Positions 8,010 through 17,397 of a stretch of DNA of 64,000 nucleotides are shown piece by piece; position 1 is the first letter of the stretch, and each line of letters starts with the position of its first letter. This DNA is from JAQBVV01 sp965249205. GTDB taxonomy: Bacteria > Acidobacteriota > Vicinamibacteria > Vicinamibacterales > UBA2999. The notes beneath the pieces were generated by a model. It saw nothing but the letters and a program-made list of their open reading frames with translations, was not told the DNA's origin and did not search any database. The stretch spans positions 1,116,001 to 1,180,000 of the forward strand of contig CBDFLL010000005.1 of NCBI GenBank assembly GCA_965249205.1. The letters are read 5' to 3'. The translations under genes and the position numbers were made by a program.

Positions 8010-9634
8010 GTGGCGTTCCGGACAGGCAGAAATTGCCACGTCAGCGGGCGCAGCCTTCCGCGCGATCGTAATGCCGGCGTCTCTTTCGTTGGTACGTTGC
8101 CCGCCTTGCTGTGGCGCGTGGCCTTGCCGTCCGCGCGCTACAAACCCCGGCGTCCCGCCGAGGACGTCCTCTACCAGATCGTGCAGGCGCACTTCGAGAC
8201 CTTTCGCACGCAGGCCTCGAGTCTGAGGGACGGCGAGGGTCTGCCCCGGTTCGTCGAAGGCGAGTTCCGGGACTTCCTGCGCTGCGGCTCGCTGGCTGGC
8301 GGGTTTGCACGGTTTCGCCGTACGGCCTGTGGCCTGGACCGCCTGGTGGCCTTCTCGTGCAAGGGGCGCGGCTTCTGTCCCAGTTGCGGAGGTCGCCGTA
8401 TGGCCGAGCGCGCGGCGCACCTGGTGGATCGCGTGTTCCCCGACGTACCAATAAGGCAGTGGGTCGTGACCTGCCGTACCGCCTGCGCTATCGGCTGGCG
8501 TGGGATCATGACCTGTGCCGCGCCGTCATCGCTGTCTTCATACGCGCGGTACTGGGCTGGTTACGCCGTCGTGCACAACTGGACGATGTGGCCGATGGCC
8601 GCGGGGGCGCGGTAGCCGTACTCCAACGGTTCGGCGGGGCGCTCAATCTCAACGTACACATCCACGCACTCGTGTTGGATGGCGTGTTCACGAAGGACCA
8701 GGCCGGCACGGTGGCGTTTCATCCAACGCCCAGTCTCACCGCTCTGGATGTGGCGGAGGTGCTGGCCACCGCGGAACCCCGGATCGCACGTCTGCTCAAC
8801 CGTCGGGGCATCGGCGATCGTGACGACAGCGCCGCCGAGATGTACGCGTGGACGGCGGAGGCACCGGTGCTGGCTGGCCTGGCCGCGGCATCGGTGCAGG
8901 GCCGCGTGGCGCTAGGGAGCCAGCGCGGCGCCCGCATTCGTCGTTTGGGTGCGCCGCCCGACGAGGTCACGTCGCGCGCGCTCGGCCGCTGTCACGCGCG
9001 GTCGAACGGCTTTGACCTGCACGCTGGCGTTGCGGTGCCCGCCGGACAGCGGGAGCGGCTCGAGCGGGTGTGCCGGTACGCGTTGCGGCCACCCGTGGCC
9101 AGGGAACGGCTCAGCGTCACCGACACAGGGCAGGTGCGGCTGCAGCTCCGCCAGCGTTGGGCGGATGGTACGAAGCACCTGTCCTTCGACCCGGTTGAGT
9201 TCCTGGGACGACTGGCGGTGCTCGTACCGCGGCCGCGGATCAACCTGGTGCTCTACCACGGCGTGCTGGGGGCACGGGCGGCGTGGCGGCCGGCGGTCGT
9301 GCCGCGTGACCTCGCATCGCAGGTCGAGGACAAGTCTCGCACTGAGGACCTCACTGGTCAGGGGGCGGAGGACTCACACACGCCGAAAGCGGATCGGCGG
9401 CGTGCACGCGGCCGACGCTGGGCGGAGCTGATGCGCCGGACCTTCGGTTTCGACGTTCTGGCTTGTCCGCGGTGCAGGGGGCGCCTTCACCTCATTGCCC
9501 TGATCGATCAGGCCCCGATCATCCAGCGGATCTTGCGTCATCTCGGACGCCCCTCCGAGATCCCAACACCTGCGCCGGCCGGTGCGCCACCTTTCGTGGA
9601 CGGGGACTCCGCCGCGTTCGATCTCGGCTGCTGA
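8010..9634 (+). pseudogene. IS91-family (HUH, Y2) transposase with one frameshift
   Basis: The N-terminal part (frame of 8,010) shows the zinc-binding start of IS91 transposases, with FSCKGRGFCPSCGGRRMAER and the segment VFPDVPIRQWVVT. The frame then shifts near 8,470, where one C appears to be missing, and continues as LPYRLRYRLAWDHDLCRAV, the HUH motif NVHIHALVLDGVF and a C-terminal CPRCRGRLHLIALI zinc knuckle, ending at 9,634. Restoring one base gives a normal-length IS91-type transposase. Element ends were not firmly found. This family transposes by rolling circle and can carry adjacent DNA, which fits the other IS91 3' relics at 24.8 and 26.6 kb. Confidence 0.8.
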
Positions 9635-9791
9635 GGGCGACGTGACCGAGTCGCTGCGCCGGAGGTGTGCCCGTTCCCCATGTCTGCGCACGGGCGAGAC
9701 CCGTTCGCGGACATCCGTACCGGTAATCTGCGCTGTGAGCGCCAGTCTTCGGTCCTCATCGGCGCTGTCGGGAGCTCGAAGGGGGCAGTCA

Positions 9792-11270
9792 TGTCAACGC
9801 AAAGTAGAAATGTCGGGTTCTCCGCAAAGTAGAAATGTCGGGTAGGCCACTCGCTATGGGCTGGTCGGCGTCGCGTCCGCCCGCGCTCGGGCGGTTCTGA
9901 TCCGTTGCTTCTCGCGCAGCGTGCGGTGCGGGCCGGCCAGGAGGCGCTCGTCTCGCGTGCGCTGATCGGCCTGGATTGTGGCCAGGACCGCCCCCAGCCG
10001 CTTGTTCGACACGATGTCCCCGTGGGTGACCCGCCGTTGCTCTTCGAAGGCCGTGAAAGGGAGGCGCTGGCCCGCGTGACGAATCTCGAGGCGACCGTCG
10101 GCGTCCGCATGCACGCGACAGCGCTGCCCACGCAGTCGCCGGGTGAGCGGGCCTGGGGTGATGAGGTAGACCCCGCGTCGATAGTGGAGCGTCAGGGCTT
10201 GGGAGATGGTCCGATCTTCCTGCCACGTGAAGATCAGCGCGAGGTCCTCATCATCGCGGACGGGGCGATGCGCGTCATGCGCACTCCTCGGCGGCTTGCC
10301 GAATCGGGCGTTGTAGTCGGCCATGAAGGCGGGCGCATAGGCATTGGCGGCCTCGGGCGTCGAGATCTCGCGGAGGCGCAACTCCTTCACGAGCCGATCT
10401 TGCAGCGTCAGGTGCGCCCGCTCAACGCGCCCCTTGGCCTGGGGTGCGTTCGCGCACACGATGTCGATGTTGAGGTCCGCCAGCGCCCGGCTGAACTGCG
10501 TGGGGCCTCCCGCGCGGCGCCGTGCCGCGCCCGTCGCCCGAAAGATGCTGGCCCGGTCGCTGTAGAAGGCCACCGGTTTGCCGTGGCGCTTGAGATACGT
10601 CTGCGTCGAGGCGAAGTAGTCGAACGTCGATTCCGAGGCGACGAACCGCAGCTCCATCAGCTGACTCGTCGCATCGTCCACATAGACGAGCAGCGTGCAG
10701 GTCGGGCCTCGATCCTCGAACCAGGCGTGGTCGCAGCCGTCGATCTGAATCAGCTCGCCGACGCAGGCGCGCTGGTGGCGCGGTTGGTAGACGCGGCGCG
10801 ATCGGGCGGTGCGCGGCACCCACAGCGCCGCGTCGATCATCCAGCGCCGCAGGGTCTCGACCGACACGAGGATGTCGTCACGTTCACGGAGTTTCTCGGC
10901 CGCGAGGGTCGGCCCAAAGTCGCGGTAGCCAGACCGCACTAACTCCAAGACGTGGTCACGCAGCGCGCGCGGGAAGCGTCGGTGGCTCGGCCGGCCGCGC
11001 TTCTTGGACACCAGTCCGCCAGGGCCGTCGAGACGCAGGGTCCGGCACAGACGCTCGACCTGGCGCACCCCGAGCCCCAGTTGTGCGGCCGCGTGGGCCT
11101 GGGTCAGGCGCCGTTCCCGCACACGCTCCAGAATCTCCAGGCGGTGCAGTTCCTTCGTACTCATCGTCAGGTAGCCCTCGTTGTCCATGTCGGCCTCCAG
11201 GCCATACACGGTGCCCGAAACCCGACATTTCTAATGTGGAGAAACCCGACATTTACATTTTGTGTCTACA
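9792..11270. mobile_element. ISNCY-type insertion sequence, complete
   Basis: Imperfect terminal inverted repeats bound the element: left TGTCAACGCAAAGTAGAAAT at 9,792 and right (reverse complement) TGTAGACACAAAATGTAAAT ending at 11,270. Each end carries two tandem copies of an AAATGTCGGGTT-type motif, probably transposase-binding sites. It contains one transposase gene on the minus strand. The length is about 1.48 kb. No clear target duplication was identified. Confidence 0.8.
9854..11188 (-). CDS. ISNCY-type (ISDol1/IS1202-like) DDE transposase
   Basis: 444 residues from the ATG at 11,186-11,188, which has a GGAGG sequence at suitable distance (a slightly longer frame is open). The N-terminal helix-turn-helix (ELHRLEILERVRERRLTQAH...LGLGVRQVERL) is followed by a second DNA-binding domain. 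The integrase-like core has D in LIQIDGCDHAWF, D in AFYSDRASIFR and E in KGRVERAHLTLQD. The gene is intact and lies wholly inside the inverted repeats, so the element may be active. Confidence 0.85.
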   Translation of the reverse strand: MDNEGYLTMSTKELHRLEILERVRERRLTQAHAAAQLGLGVRQVERLCRTLRLDGPGGLVSKKRGRPSHRRFPRALRDHVLELVRSGYRDFGPTLAAEKLRERDDILVSVETLRRWMIDAALWVPRTARSRRVYQPRHQRACVGELIQIDGCDHAWFEDRGPTCTLLVYVDDATSQLMELRFVASESTFDYFASTQTYLKRHGKPVAFYSDRASIFRATGAARRRAGGPTQFSRALADLNIDIVCANAPQAKGRVERAHLTLQDRLVKELRLREISTPEAANAYAPAFMADYNARFGKPPRSAHDAHRPVRDDEDLALIFTWQEDRTISQALTLHYRRGVYLITPGPLTRRLRGQRCRVHADADGRLEIRHAGQRLPFTAFEEQRRVTHGDIVSNKRLGAVLATIQADQRTRDERLLAGPHRTLREKQRIRTARARADATPTSP

Positions 11271-11278
11271 GCGGCCCG

Positions 11279-11325
11279 ACGCATAACAGGTCTTCCGTTA
11301 ACTTTCGGACCCCACTAATGTTTCC
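11279..11325 (+). repeat. Dispersed border repeat, copy 1
   Basis: About 45 bp (GGTCTTCCGTTAACTTTCGG...CCCACTAATGTTTCCTATC) related to segments at 15,956, 26,364 and 56,126. The four copies share the GTCTTCSGTTAACTTTCGG core and a CC-ACC/GCC-AATGT tail. It sits between the ISNCY element and the 3' end of the decarboxylase-like gene, at an edge of core sequence. It is probably the end of a lost insertion sequence; see the copy next to a transposase tail at 26.3 kb. Confidence 0.6.
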
Positions 11326-11379
11326 TATCAGCGACCTTGATCCCCTGATAGTCGCGCCCGATTGGTTCGTTCGATCGGC

Positions 11380-12369
11380 TCAAATAACGACCTTCGTCAT
11401 GATGCCCGTGGGGAAGATCTCCTCGGGCGTCATCAGCCTGTGCGCGATGCCCTGCTGAAACGTGTAGAGCAGCATCTGCTCCCAGGTCGGGCGGTTCTCC
11501 TCGATGCCATAGGGATACAGGTCGCCGCCGAATGCGTCGCGCATCCTGCGAGCGTACGAGGCCAGCCATGGCACCGGATAGCGCGACACCGCTGGATCGA
11601 GAATGCGCTCTACTGAGCGGCGCTTCGATTCCAGAAACGCATTGTAGAGATTGCGCGCGGCCCAGGGATGCTCGTCGATGATCGATTTCTTCATCGCGAT
11701 GATGTGCATGATCGGCCACACCTTCGTGCGGGCGTAATACGCCTCCTCCATCTCGACATGATCGGGAAACAAGCGGACGACGTCCGGATGGCCTTCCAGG
11801 AAGCAGGTCGGCGGCCGTGCAATGATGGCGCAATCAATTTCTTGCGCTGCGAGCATATCGCTCAAGCTCTTGTCCGCGACGCGCGTGAGCGTGACGCCCT
11901 TCGGAAGCGTGAGTTCGACCTTCTCCTCGCGGCCTGGGGCGTTTGCGCCGGCCTGATACCAGTGCACGTCGGTCAATGGCACACCCATCTCGTTGTGCAT
12001 CCAACCGCGCATGTAGACGGCGGCCGAGTGCGCCCATTCGGGCGAGCCGATCGCCTTGCCTTTCAAGTCCTGCACGCTGGTGATCTTGCTCTTCGTGTTC
12101 ACGTAGAAGGACGAGAAGCGGAACAGGCGGGAGCAGATCACGGGAAGGCCGACAATGTCGGTGTCCGCCCTGCTGATCTGGGCCGAGAACTTGGCAAACG
12201 AGAGTTCTGAGACATCGAACTCACGGTTCGCCGTAAAGCGTGCGAAGCATTCATGATGGCCGAGATCGAGCCAATTGTGATCGATGCCTTCGGCCTTCAC
12301 AGCACCGAGCCTGAAATCACGGAAGTGATCGTAATCGGTGGTGGCGATGGTCAGCTTCAGATCTGACAT
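11380..12369 (-). CDS. 4,5-dihydroxyphthalate decarboxylase-like protein (SBP-fold, cytosolic)
   Basis: 329 residues from the ATG at 12,367-12,369. The opening SDLKLTIATTDYDHFRDFRLG is typical of this group, whereas longer in-frame starts give a Cys/Arg-rich shadow. There is no signal peptide, so despite the periplasmic-binding-protein type 2 fold it is a cytosolic enzyme. Visible family segments are HECFARFTANREFDVSELSFAKF, VYMRGWMHNEMGV and IIARPP. Known relatives (Pht5-type) decarboxylate 4,5-dihydroxyphthalate to protocatechuate; many are annotated simply as ABC substrate-binding proteins. It follows the PQQ dehydrogenase on the same strand (60 bp apart) and has class II aldolases close by, some of which also act as dihydroxyphthalate decarboxylases. 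The substrate here is inferred. Confidence 0.7.
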   Translation of the reverse strand: MSDLKLTIATTDYDHFRDFRLGAVKAEGIDHNWLDLGHHECFARFTANREFDVSELSFAKFSAQISRADTDIVGLPVICSRLFRFSSFYVNTKSKITSVQDLKGKAIGSPEWAHSAAVYMRGWMHNEMGVPLTDVHWYQAGANAPGREEKVELTLPKGVTLTRVADKSLSDMLAAQEIDCAIIARPPTCFLEGHPDVVRLFPDHVEMEEAYYARTKVWPIMHIIAMKKSIIDEHPWAARNLYNAFLESKRRSVERILDPAVSRYPVPWLASYARRMRDAFGGDLYPYGIEENRPTWEQMLLYTFQQGIAHRLMTPEEIFPTGIMTKVVI

Positions 12370-12428
12370 TCCTGAAGGAGGCGTTCGCGACGTAAGAGAC
12401 GAACAGACCAGCGGTTCACTACAAGCCG

Positions 12429-14195
12429 CTAGGGTAGCGCGAACACGTAAATTCCGTTCTGTGTGCCCCCGGACGGTGGCATGGCATCGGCCGCCACTCT
12501 GAGCGGGCCAGCCGTCACCGACTGCCCACGGCCGGTGTAGACGACGACGTACTGCGTGCCGTCGACGGCATAGGAGATCGTGCTGTTGATGATCATGCCC
12601 CCAACCTCGGCCTCCCACAGAACCGAGCCATCGTCAGCGTCGAGGGCGCGAAGTTTCCGGTTGAGGTCGCCGAAGAACACGAGGCCACCCGCGGTCGTCA
12701 GCGCCGACCCGTTGGTCCCCTGTGCCTGCGAGTAGATCACCCGCATCTCTCCGGTCGCGACGTCGATCTTGGCAACGCCCATGTAGGCATTCGGGTCGGC
12801 ACCTGGACGCAGAATACCGGTGCGCTGCCCAAAGCCGGTCGAGCTGTCGTTGACCGCCTCCATCGTCAGACACTGGTCGTGAAACGGCACGTAGAGCGCG
12901 TTCTCACCGGGGTGATAGGCAATCTGCCACAGGCTTCTCGTGTTGTGATAGCAACCGACGATGATGTCTCCGTCCTTCCTGAACAGCTTCTCGGGATTGA
13001 CGCTCGTCTGGCCCGTCGTGACGTCGACGACACTCATGTTGAGGTTTGGATCGTCGAAGGGGAACGGCCGCGCCCAGAGGAACTGGCCGGTCTCCTGTGC
13101 CACCGCAAACATGCCGCCCCCTTCGCCGACGGTGATGACGACATCCTGCTCGCTCCCGGACGTCAGCGCCGGATTGATCCATTTCACGAATCGCGGGTCC
13201 GGGCTCACGCGCGTGCGAACCAGGATGCGTTCCTGGTTGTGGTCGGCGTCCCAATCGTCGGCGGGCAGTTCCTGGAAGTACCAGACCAACTCCCCGGTCT
13301 CGACGTCGAGCGCCACCGTCGAGTTGCTATAGAGCTCTGACGGCGAGACATCGGATACGGCGTCGTAGCGCCCGTGACGCATGAACCGCGTGTACGGATT
13401 CGGGTTGGCCACGCCCCAATACAGAACCTTGCGGACCGGATCGTACGAGCCTGGCAGGCCCCACGGGCCGGCGGCACGCTCGTCCACCGCCAGACCGCCC
13501 CAGGTGTCACCCCCCGGATCGTCAGGCGCCGCTGTCACGTAGAAGCGCCAGACCTCTTCGCCTGTCCCGGCATCGTGAGCGGCGATAAAGCAGAACTCGC
13601 GCCTCCCCTGCTGACACGTGCGGTTGGAGATCACCTTGCCGTCGGCTACCAGCAGCCCGCCGGCTGTGATCTGACCGTTGTCGATCTTGGTTTCCCAGCG
13701 CAACGCTCCGGTATGGGCATCGAGCGCCAGGAGAAATCCGTCCGGTGCGCCAAAATAAATCATGTCCTCGTAGATGCCGAGGCTCTTGCTGCGCGCCGCC
13801 GCAACCGGCACAGTGGAGGGATAGTCGCGCTGATACTCCCAGATCAGATCGCCGGTGGCGGCGTCGAGGGCCTGAATCGTGGCGCCCGGAGCCATCACGT
13901 ACATGACGCCGCGATAGACGATCGGCGTCGATTCCTGGGTGCCTTCCGGCGTGTCCCGCGACCAGGCCAAGCGCAACTGGGCAACATTGTCTGTGTCGAT
14001 CTGGTCGAGCGGACTGAAACGTTGTTGATCGTAGGTTCGACTGATATGGAGCCAATCGGCCGGGTCGGGATTGGCCTGCATTGCCTGAGTGACCGGGACA
14101 AACCCTTCTGTCTGCGCGAGCGCTGCCGGAATCCCAGGACCCGCAGCCGCGCCGGCCCCGAGTACGCATGCCACCACGAAACTGGACCTGTTCAT
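12429..14195 (-). CDS. PQQ-dependent alcohol dehydrogenase, methanol/ethanol family
   Basis: 588 residues. A signal peptide (VVACVLGAGAAAGPGIPAALA, cleavage near 28) places it in the periplasm. The body is an eight-bladed propeller with repeated W-docking motifs such as GDLIWEYQRDYP, GALRWETKIDN, GEEVWRFYVTA, GELVWYFQELPADDWDAD and GSVLWEAEVGG. The DWDAD motif provides the Asp used as catalytic base and Ca/lanthanide-side ligand in this family. PQQ quinoproteins oxidise alcohols or polyols and pass electrons to a cytochrome c. No cytochrome domain is fused, and no PQQ synthesis genes are present (the PqqD-like gene at 47.8 kb belongs to a lasso cluster). It probably initiates oxidation of the substrate handled by the nearby decarboxylase and aldolases. 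Confidence 0.85.
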   Translation of the reverse strand: MNRSSFVVACVLGAGAAAGPGIPAALAQTEGFVPVTQAMQANPDPADWLHISRTYDQQRFSPLDQIDTDNVAQLRLAWSRDTPEGTQESTPIVYRGVMYVMAPGATIQALDAATGDLIWEYQRDYPSTVPVAAARSKSLGIYEDMIYFGAPDGFLLALDAHTGALRWETKIDNGQITAGGLLVADGKVISNRTCQQGRREFCFIAAHDAGTGEEVWRFYVTAAPDDPGGDTWGGLAVDERAAGPWGLPGSYDPVRKVLYWGVANPNPYTRFMRHGRYDAVSDVSPSELYSNSTVALDVETGELVWYFQELPADDWDADHNQERILVRTRVSPDPRFVKWINPALTSGSEQDVVITVGEGGGMFAVAQETGQFLWARPFPFDDPNLNMSVVDVTTGQTSVNPEKLFRKDGDIIVGCYHNTRSLWQIAYHPGENALYVPFHDQCLTMEAVNDSSTGFGQRTGILRPGADPNAYMGVAKIDVATGEMRVIYSQAQGTNGSALTTAGGLVFFGDLNRKLRALDADDGSVLWEAEVGGMIINSTISYAVDGTQYVVVYTGRGQSVTAGPLRVAADAMPPSGGTQNGIYVFALP

Positions 14196-14429
14196 TCGTC
14201 CCTCCCCAATCCACGTTGTCGTACGACCCAGCGGTCACTCCGATCGAGCGTTGGCCTCACGATAGACCGGGAAGGCAAGGCTGACAAGTGCGGGTCCTGA
14301 TACGATTCGACCCTTCAGCCTCGCGCCATGCGGACACAAGCGAGCTGAACTCTCTCCGCACAACAAGCCGGCCGCAAGTGGAAACAGACGGAAGAGCGGG
14401 AGCGGCGGGGATAATAGGGAATTGCGCAG
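14196..14429. promoter_or_regulatory. Divergent promoter region, PQQ dehydrogenase / aldolase pair
   Basis: 234 bp between divergent starts, which must contain promoters for both units. I see no convincing operator palindrome and no other gene. Confidence 0.35.
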
Positions 14430-15164
14430 ATGACGAACAGTAGCCCCCCACCGTCCGGCGGCGCGGTCGAGCGCGAGGCAGTCGACGACCTCGCGGCGGC
14501 CAGTCGCATCCTCGCGGATCAGGGGGTGTTCGATGCGGCCGGTCACGTATCGATGCGCCACCCACACCACGCCGAGCGGTTCCTGATGTCCCGATCGCTC
14601 GCACCGGAGCTGGTCACGGCCGACGACATCATGGAGTTCACACTCGATTGCGAGGCGTGCGAGGCGCTGGGACGCACGGGGTTCATCGAGCGCTTTCTGC
14701 ACGGCGGCATCTATCGCGCGCGAGCGGACGTGATGGCCGTTGCACACGGACACTCCCCCGCCGTGATCCCCTTTGGCCTCGTCGACACGCCAATGCGCGC
14801 GATGTATCACAATGCGGCGTTTCTGGCGGCCGGCGTACCGGTCTTCGATATCCGCGACACGTTCGGCGTCACGGACATCGTGATCAGCAGCGCCGACCGG
14901 GCAGCCGCGCTCGCCGAGACGCTCGGTGACAAATCCGCCGTGCTCCTTCGTGCCCACGGCTTCGCAACCGTCGGGCCAAATCTGCAGGCCGCCGTGTTCC
15001 GCGCGTTCTTCACCGAGGTCAACGCGCGCGTGCAGTTGCAGACCGCGGCCCTCGGGGGGACGGCGGCGGTGCTCGATGCGGAGGAAGGCCGCCTGGCCGA
15101 CGCGATCAATCTGGCAACCCACGGCCGCGCGTGGGAGCTCTGGAAGAGGAGGGTCACGCCATGA
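14430..15164 (+). CDS. Class II aldolase/adducin family enzyme, first of a pair
   Basis: 244 residues, the usual length for the family. The motifs AGHVSMRHP (phosphate/acid-binding start), EFTLD, FLHGGIYRARADVMAVAHGHSPAV (HxH metal ligands) and LLRAHGFATVG (third His) are all present. The family includes fuculose- and ribulose-phosphate aldolases and dihydroxyphthalate or hydroxy-aromatic decarboxylases. Its stop overlaps the start of the next aldolase gene (ATGA), so the two probably form a heteromer or act in sequence. The two paralogues are clearly different in sequence. Confidence 0.85.
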   Translation: MTNSSPPPSGGAVEREAVDDLAAASRILADQGVFDAAGHVSMRHPHHAERFLMSRSLAPELVTADDIMEFTLDCEACEALGRTGFIERFLHGGIYRARADVMAVAHGHSPAVIPFGLVDTPMRAMYHNAAFLAAGVPVFDIRDTFGVTDIVISSADRAAALAETLGDKSAVLLRAHGFATVGPNLQAAVFRAFFTEVNARVQLQTAALGGTAAVLDAEEGRLADAINLATHGRAWELWKRRVTP

Positions 15165-15823
15165 AGCCGCAGCTCGTAGACGCCATTCGCATGCTCGAGC
15201 GCGCCGGGATCATCGATCACAACGGCCACTGCAGCGCCCGACGCGATGCTGGTGCCTTCTACATCAACTCGGGGGCGTCGGTGCGTGGCGCGCTGGATGT
15301 GGGCGACATCGTCACGGTCGATCTCGATGGCCAGCTCCTGGAGGGCAGCGCACCCCCGCCACTCGAGTTCCATATCCACTCGGAGGTCTATCGCGCACGG
15401 CCGGACGTCAATGCCGTGATGCATACGCATCCGCAATGGTCAACGTTTCTGACCATGACGGGCGTCACCTACAAGCCGGTATATGCGCAGGGCGTGCTGC
15501 TTGGCGACATCCCGATGATGGACTCGCCGCTATCGGTCAACACGAAGGCCATGGGCGAGAAGCTCGCCGCGACGCTTGGCCCCGGCCCCGCCGCTCTGCT
15601 CAAGGCGCACGGCGTGGTCGTGGTTGGCGCCGACATCGTCGAGTGCTTCGCGCTCGCGGCGTATACGGAGGAAAACGCGTATCGCCAGTACATGGCGATG
15701 CAGATCGGCGAACCCTACGTGTTCAGCGAGGCAGAGCAACAGGCCTGCCGCAAAAAGCTGCGGTCACCGAAGCTCTTCAAGAAGACCTGGGACCACTATC
15801 GCTCGAAGCTGGAGAGGTCATAG
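15161..15823 (+). CDS. Class II aldolase/adducin family enzyme, second of a pair
   Basis: 220 residues from the ATG at 15,161, which overlaps the previous stop by four bases and follows an AGAGGAGGG ribosome-binding site. Motifs are IDHNGHCSARRD, FHIHSEVYRARPDVNAVMHTHPQWS (His metal ligands) and LLKAHGVVVVG. The decayed copy at 7,557-7,912 is its paralogue. An enzyme acting on a hydroxy-acid or dihydroxyaromatic carboxylate is inferred from the company of the decarboxylase-like and PQQ genes. Confidence 0.85.
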   Translation: MKPQLVDAIRMLERAGIIDHNGHCSARRDAGAFYINSGASVRGALDVGDIVTVDLDGQLLEGSAPPPLEFHIHSEVYRARPDVNAVMHTHPQWSTFLTMTGVTYKPVYAQGVLLGDIPMMDSPLSVNTKAMGEKLAATLGPGPAALLKAHGVVVVGADIVECFALAAYTEENAYRQYMAMQIGEPYVFSEAEQQACRKKLRSPKLFKKTWDHYRSKLERS

Positions 15824-15952
15824 CCTGAGGCGGGCCCTGGCAGTCTGTCGAGCGCATGATTCGGTCGTGGCGGCCAGTGTCCGGGGCGATGCGCATTCTG
15901 TGCCGAGAATCTGCTGACGACGCGGTGTTCCGGACAGGCAGAAACTGCAACG

Positions 15953-15999
15953 TCAGCGTCTTCGGTTAATTTCGGGGCCCGCCAATGTCGGCTATCGTC
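15953..15999 (+). repeat. Dispersed border repeat, copy 2
   Basis: The GTCTTCGGTTAATTTCGGGG...CCGCCAATGTCGGCTATCGTC segment lies 130 bp after the aldolase pair, where core sequence gives way to the peroxidase block. Just before it is the stretch GCTGACGACGCGGTGTTCCG...AACGTCAGC, which also occurs at 8,000-8,045 upstream of the IS91 transposase. Confidence 0.6.
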
Positions 16000-16054
16000 T
16001 CGTCACAGACCCGTAACGAAGAGCAGTATCGCTACCTTATACGGAGTAGGAAGC

Positions 16055-16213
16055 ATGCCCGACATTGCACCGGAGCTATCACTAGAAACATTGTCAACGG
16101 TGACCGTAGATCTCGATCGATCAGAAGAACAGTCCGACAGAAATTTCTTTGACACAATCATTAGCTCAGACGCCAACGCGCTAGCGGCGTTGAGTGAGGG
16201 ACGATCAGAGTGA
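16055..16213 (+). CDS. Small acidic hypothetical protein (52 aa)
   Basis: Starts with ATG after a GGAGTAGGAAGC ribosome-binding site and ends in TGA at 16,211-16,213, overlapping the stop of the convergent cytochrome remnant. The product begins MPDIAPELSLETLSTVTVDL and is rich in Asp, Glu and Ser. The local base composition is less GC-rich than the surroundings. No family recognised; a leader-type or antitoxin-like peptide is possible but unsupported. Confidence 0.3.
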   Translation: MPDIAPELSLETLSTVTVDLDRSEEQSDRNFFDTIISSDANALAALSEGRSE

Positions 16214-17397
16214 CTTCACGTATTCGATTAAGGCGAGGCGCTGCTCTTCTGACAACCCTTGACCAATGACACCCTCACCCGTTCCATCACCGACAAACTC
16301 ATGTCCCGCGTTGCTGTTGCCGGTGCCCGCCGTCTCAAACAGATATCCGCCCTCAATATTCTCGAACTCGTACCCAAGGTTGACCGGGTCAAACCGTTTG
16401 CTGCCGGTATAGAAAGACGTCGGTCGCTCGCTGACCGGTGACAAGAGCAGAAAAAGGTTGGGCACCGAACCATTGTGGAGATACGGCGCGATGGCCCACG
16501 CACCGTTGAGGGGACGAGCCTTGTAGTAGAGGGAAGCCCTTACGGCCAAGTACTTCGGATCTGACGGGTCCCGCTGGGCGCGCCACATGAGCTGTTCTTC
16601 GAGGTCGATGCCATTGTCGGCAAAGAACTTCTGCGCTATCCGCTCCGTCACGAGCTGCAGTCCAACGCCGGCGGCTATCTGGCCCTGTCCGAGGAATCCC
16701 GAGTCGGCGGTACGGTTTTGAAAGTCCAGCGCCTGGCGCCGATCGGTGCCAATTGTGTCGAGGGCGACGTCGGTGACTTTGAGTAGGCGTAGGTCATGCA
16801 GATACGTCTCCCAGTATTGGGGCTCCTCGGCTGCCAGATCAGCCTTGAGCACATCGAGCGACGGAAGATGACACGACTCGCAGAGTTGACCGTATAGCCG
16901 CTCTCCCTCGGCCACTTTGGCCGGGTCAAGGTCGGGGAACACGTCTGGCCAAGGGGGAGACGTCAGGCCCTCAAAAGGCGCCAGGCCAGACAGCAACTCT
17001 TCGAGGTGTCTCAGAGCGGCTACGTCAACGGTATTGTTGAAGTCGGACCGGTCTTCACCATAGAGCTTAAGTACTGCCCGCACGCCCAGAGACTCACCGA
17101 TGTTACGGACCAAGGGGTCAGCAATCGACGAGTTGTATTGAACCCAGTCCAACCAAGACGCGTCCCACAGTTGCGGAAAGCGCACAGGCGCCGTCGCCGG
17201 GACGAGGTTTGCGTTGTTCCGCATGTTGCTGGCAAAAATCTGGTTCCCAATCCGCGCCAATGCGTCTGTCCGCGCAAATCCGGCGTTGTATTCGGGCGGA
17301 TACGCGTCCTTTTCTGCCTCTTGCGCGGCCCGGCCGAGCGCCAGCGTCGCCTCGACGGCTGTCTCCAACGCGGCCTTCGCCTCGTCGGAGGCACTAG
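16205..17397 (-). pseudogene. C-terminal part of a RoxA-like dihaem cytochrome, split by an IS5-type element
   Basis: Reading continues from the N-terminal piece at 18,693-19,345 once the IS and one copy of its CTAG target are removed (VLGAS then SASDEAKAALETAVEA). This part carries the second haem motif CESCH (in LYGQLCESCHLPSLD) and the C-terminal region with GAWAIAPYLHNGSVPNL, typical of dihaem peroxidase/RoxA-like proteins. RoxA oxidatively cleaves rubber; most relatives are uncharacterised and often sit beside haem peroxidases, as here. The gene is broken, so no function is expected unless the element excises. Confidence 0.8.

Noticed and set aside
8111..8470. N-terminal part of the long IS91 frame starting at 8,111
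   Set aside because: This reading is out of frame with the zinc-binding start of the transposase; the real N-terminus lies in the other frame and joins after a one-base correction near 8,470.
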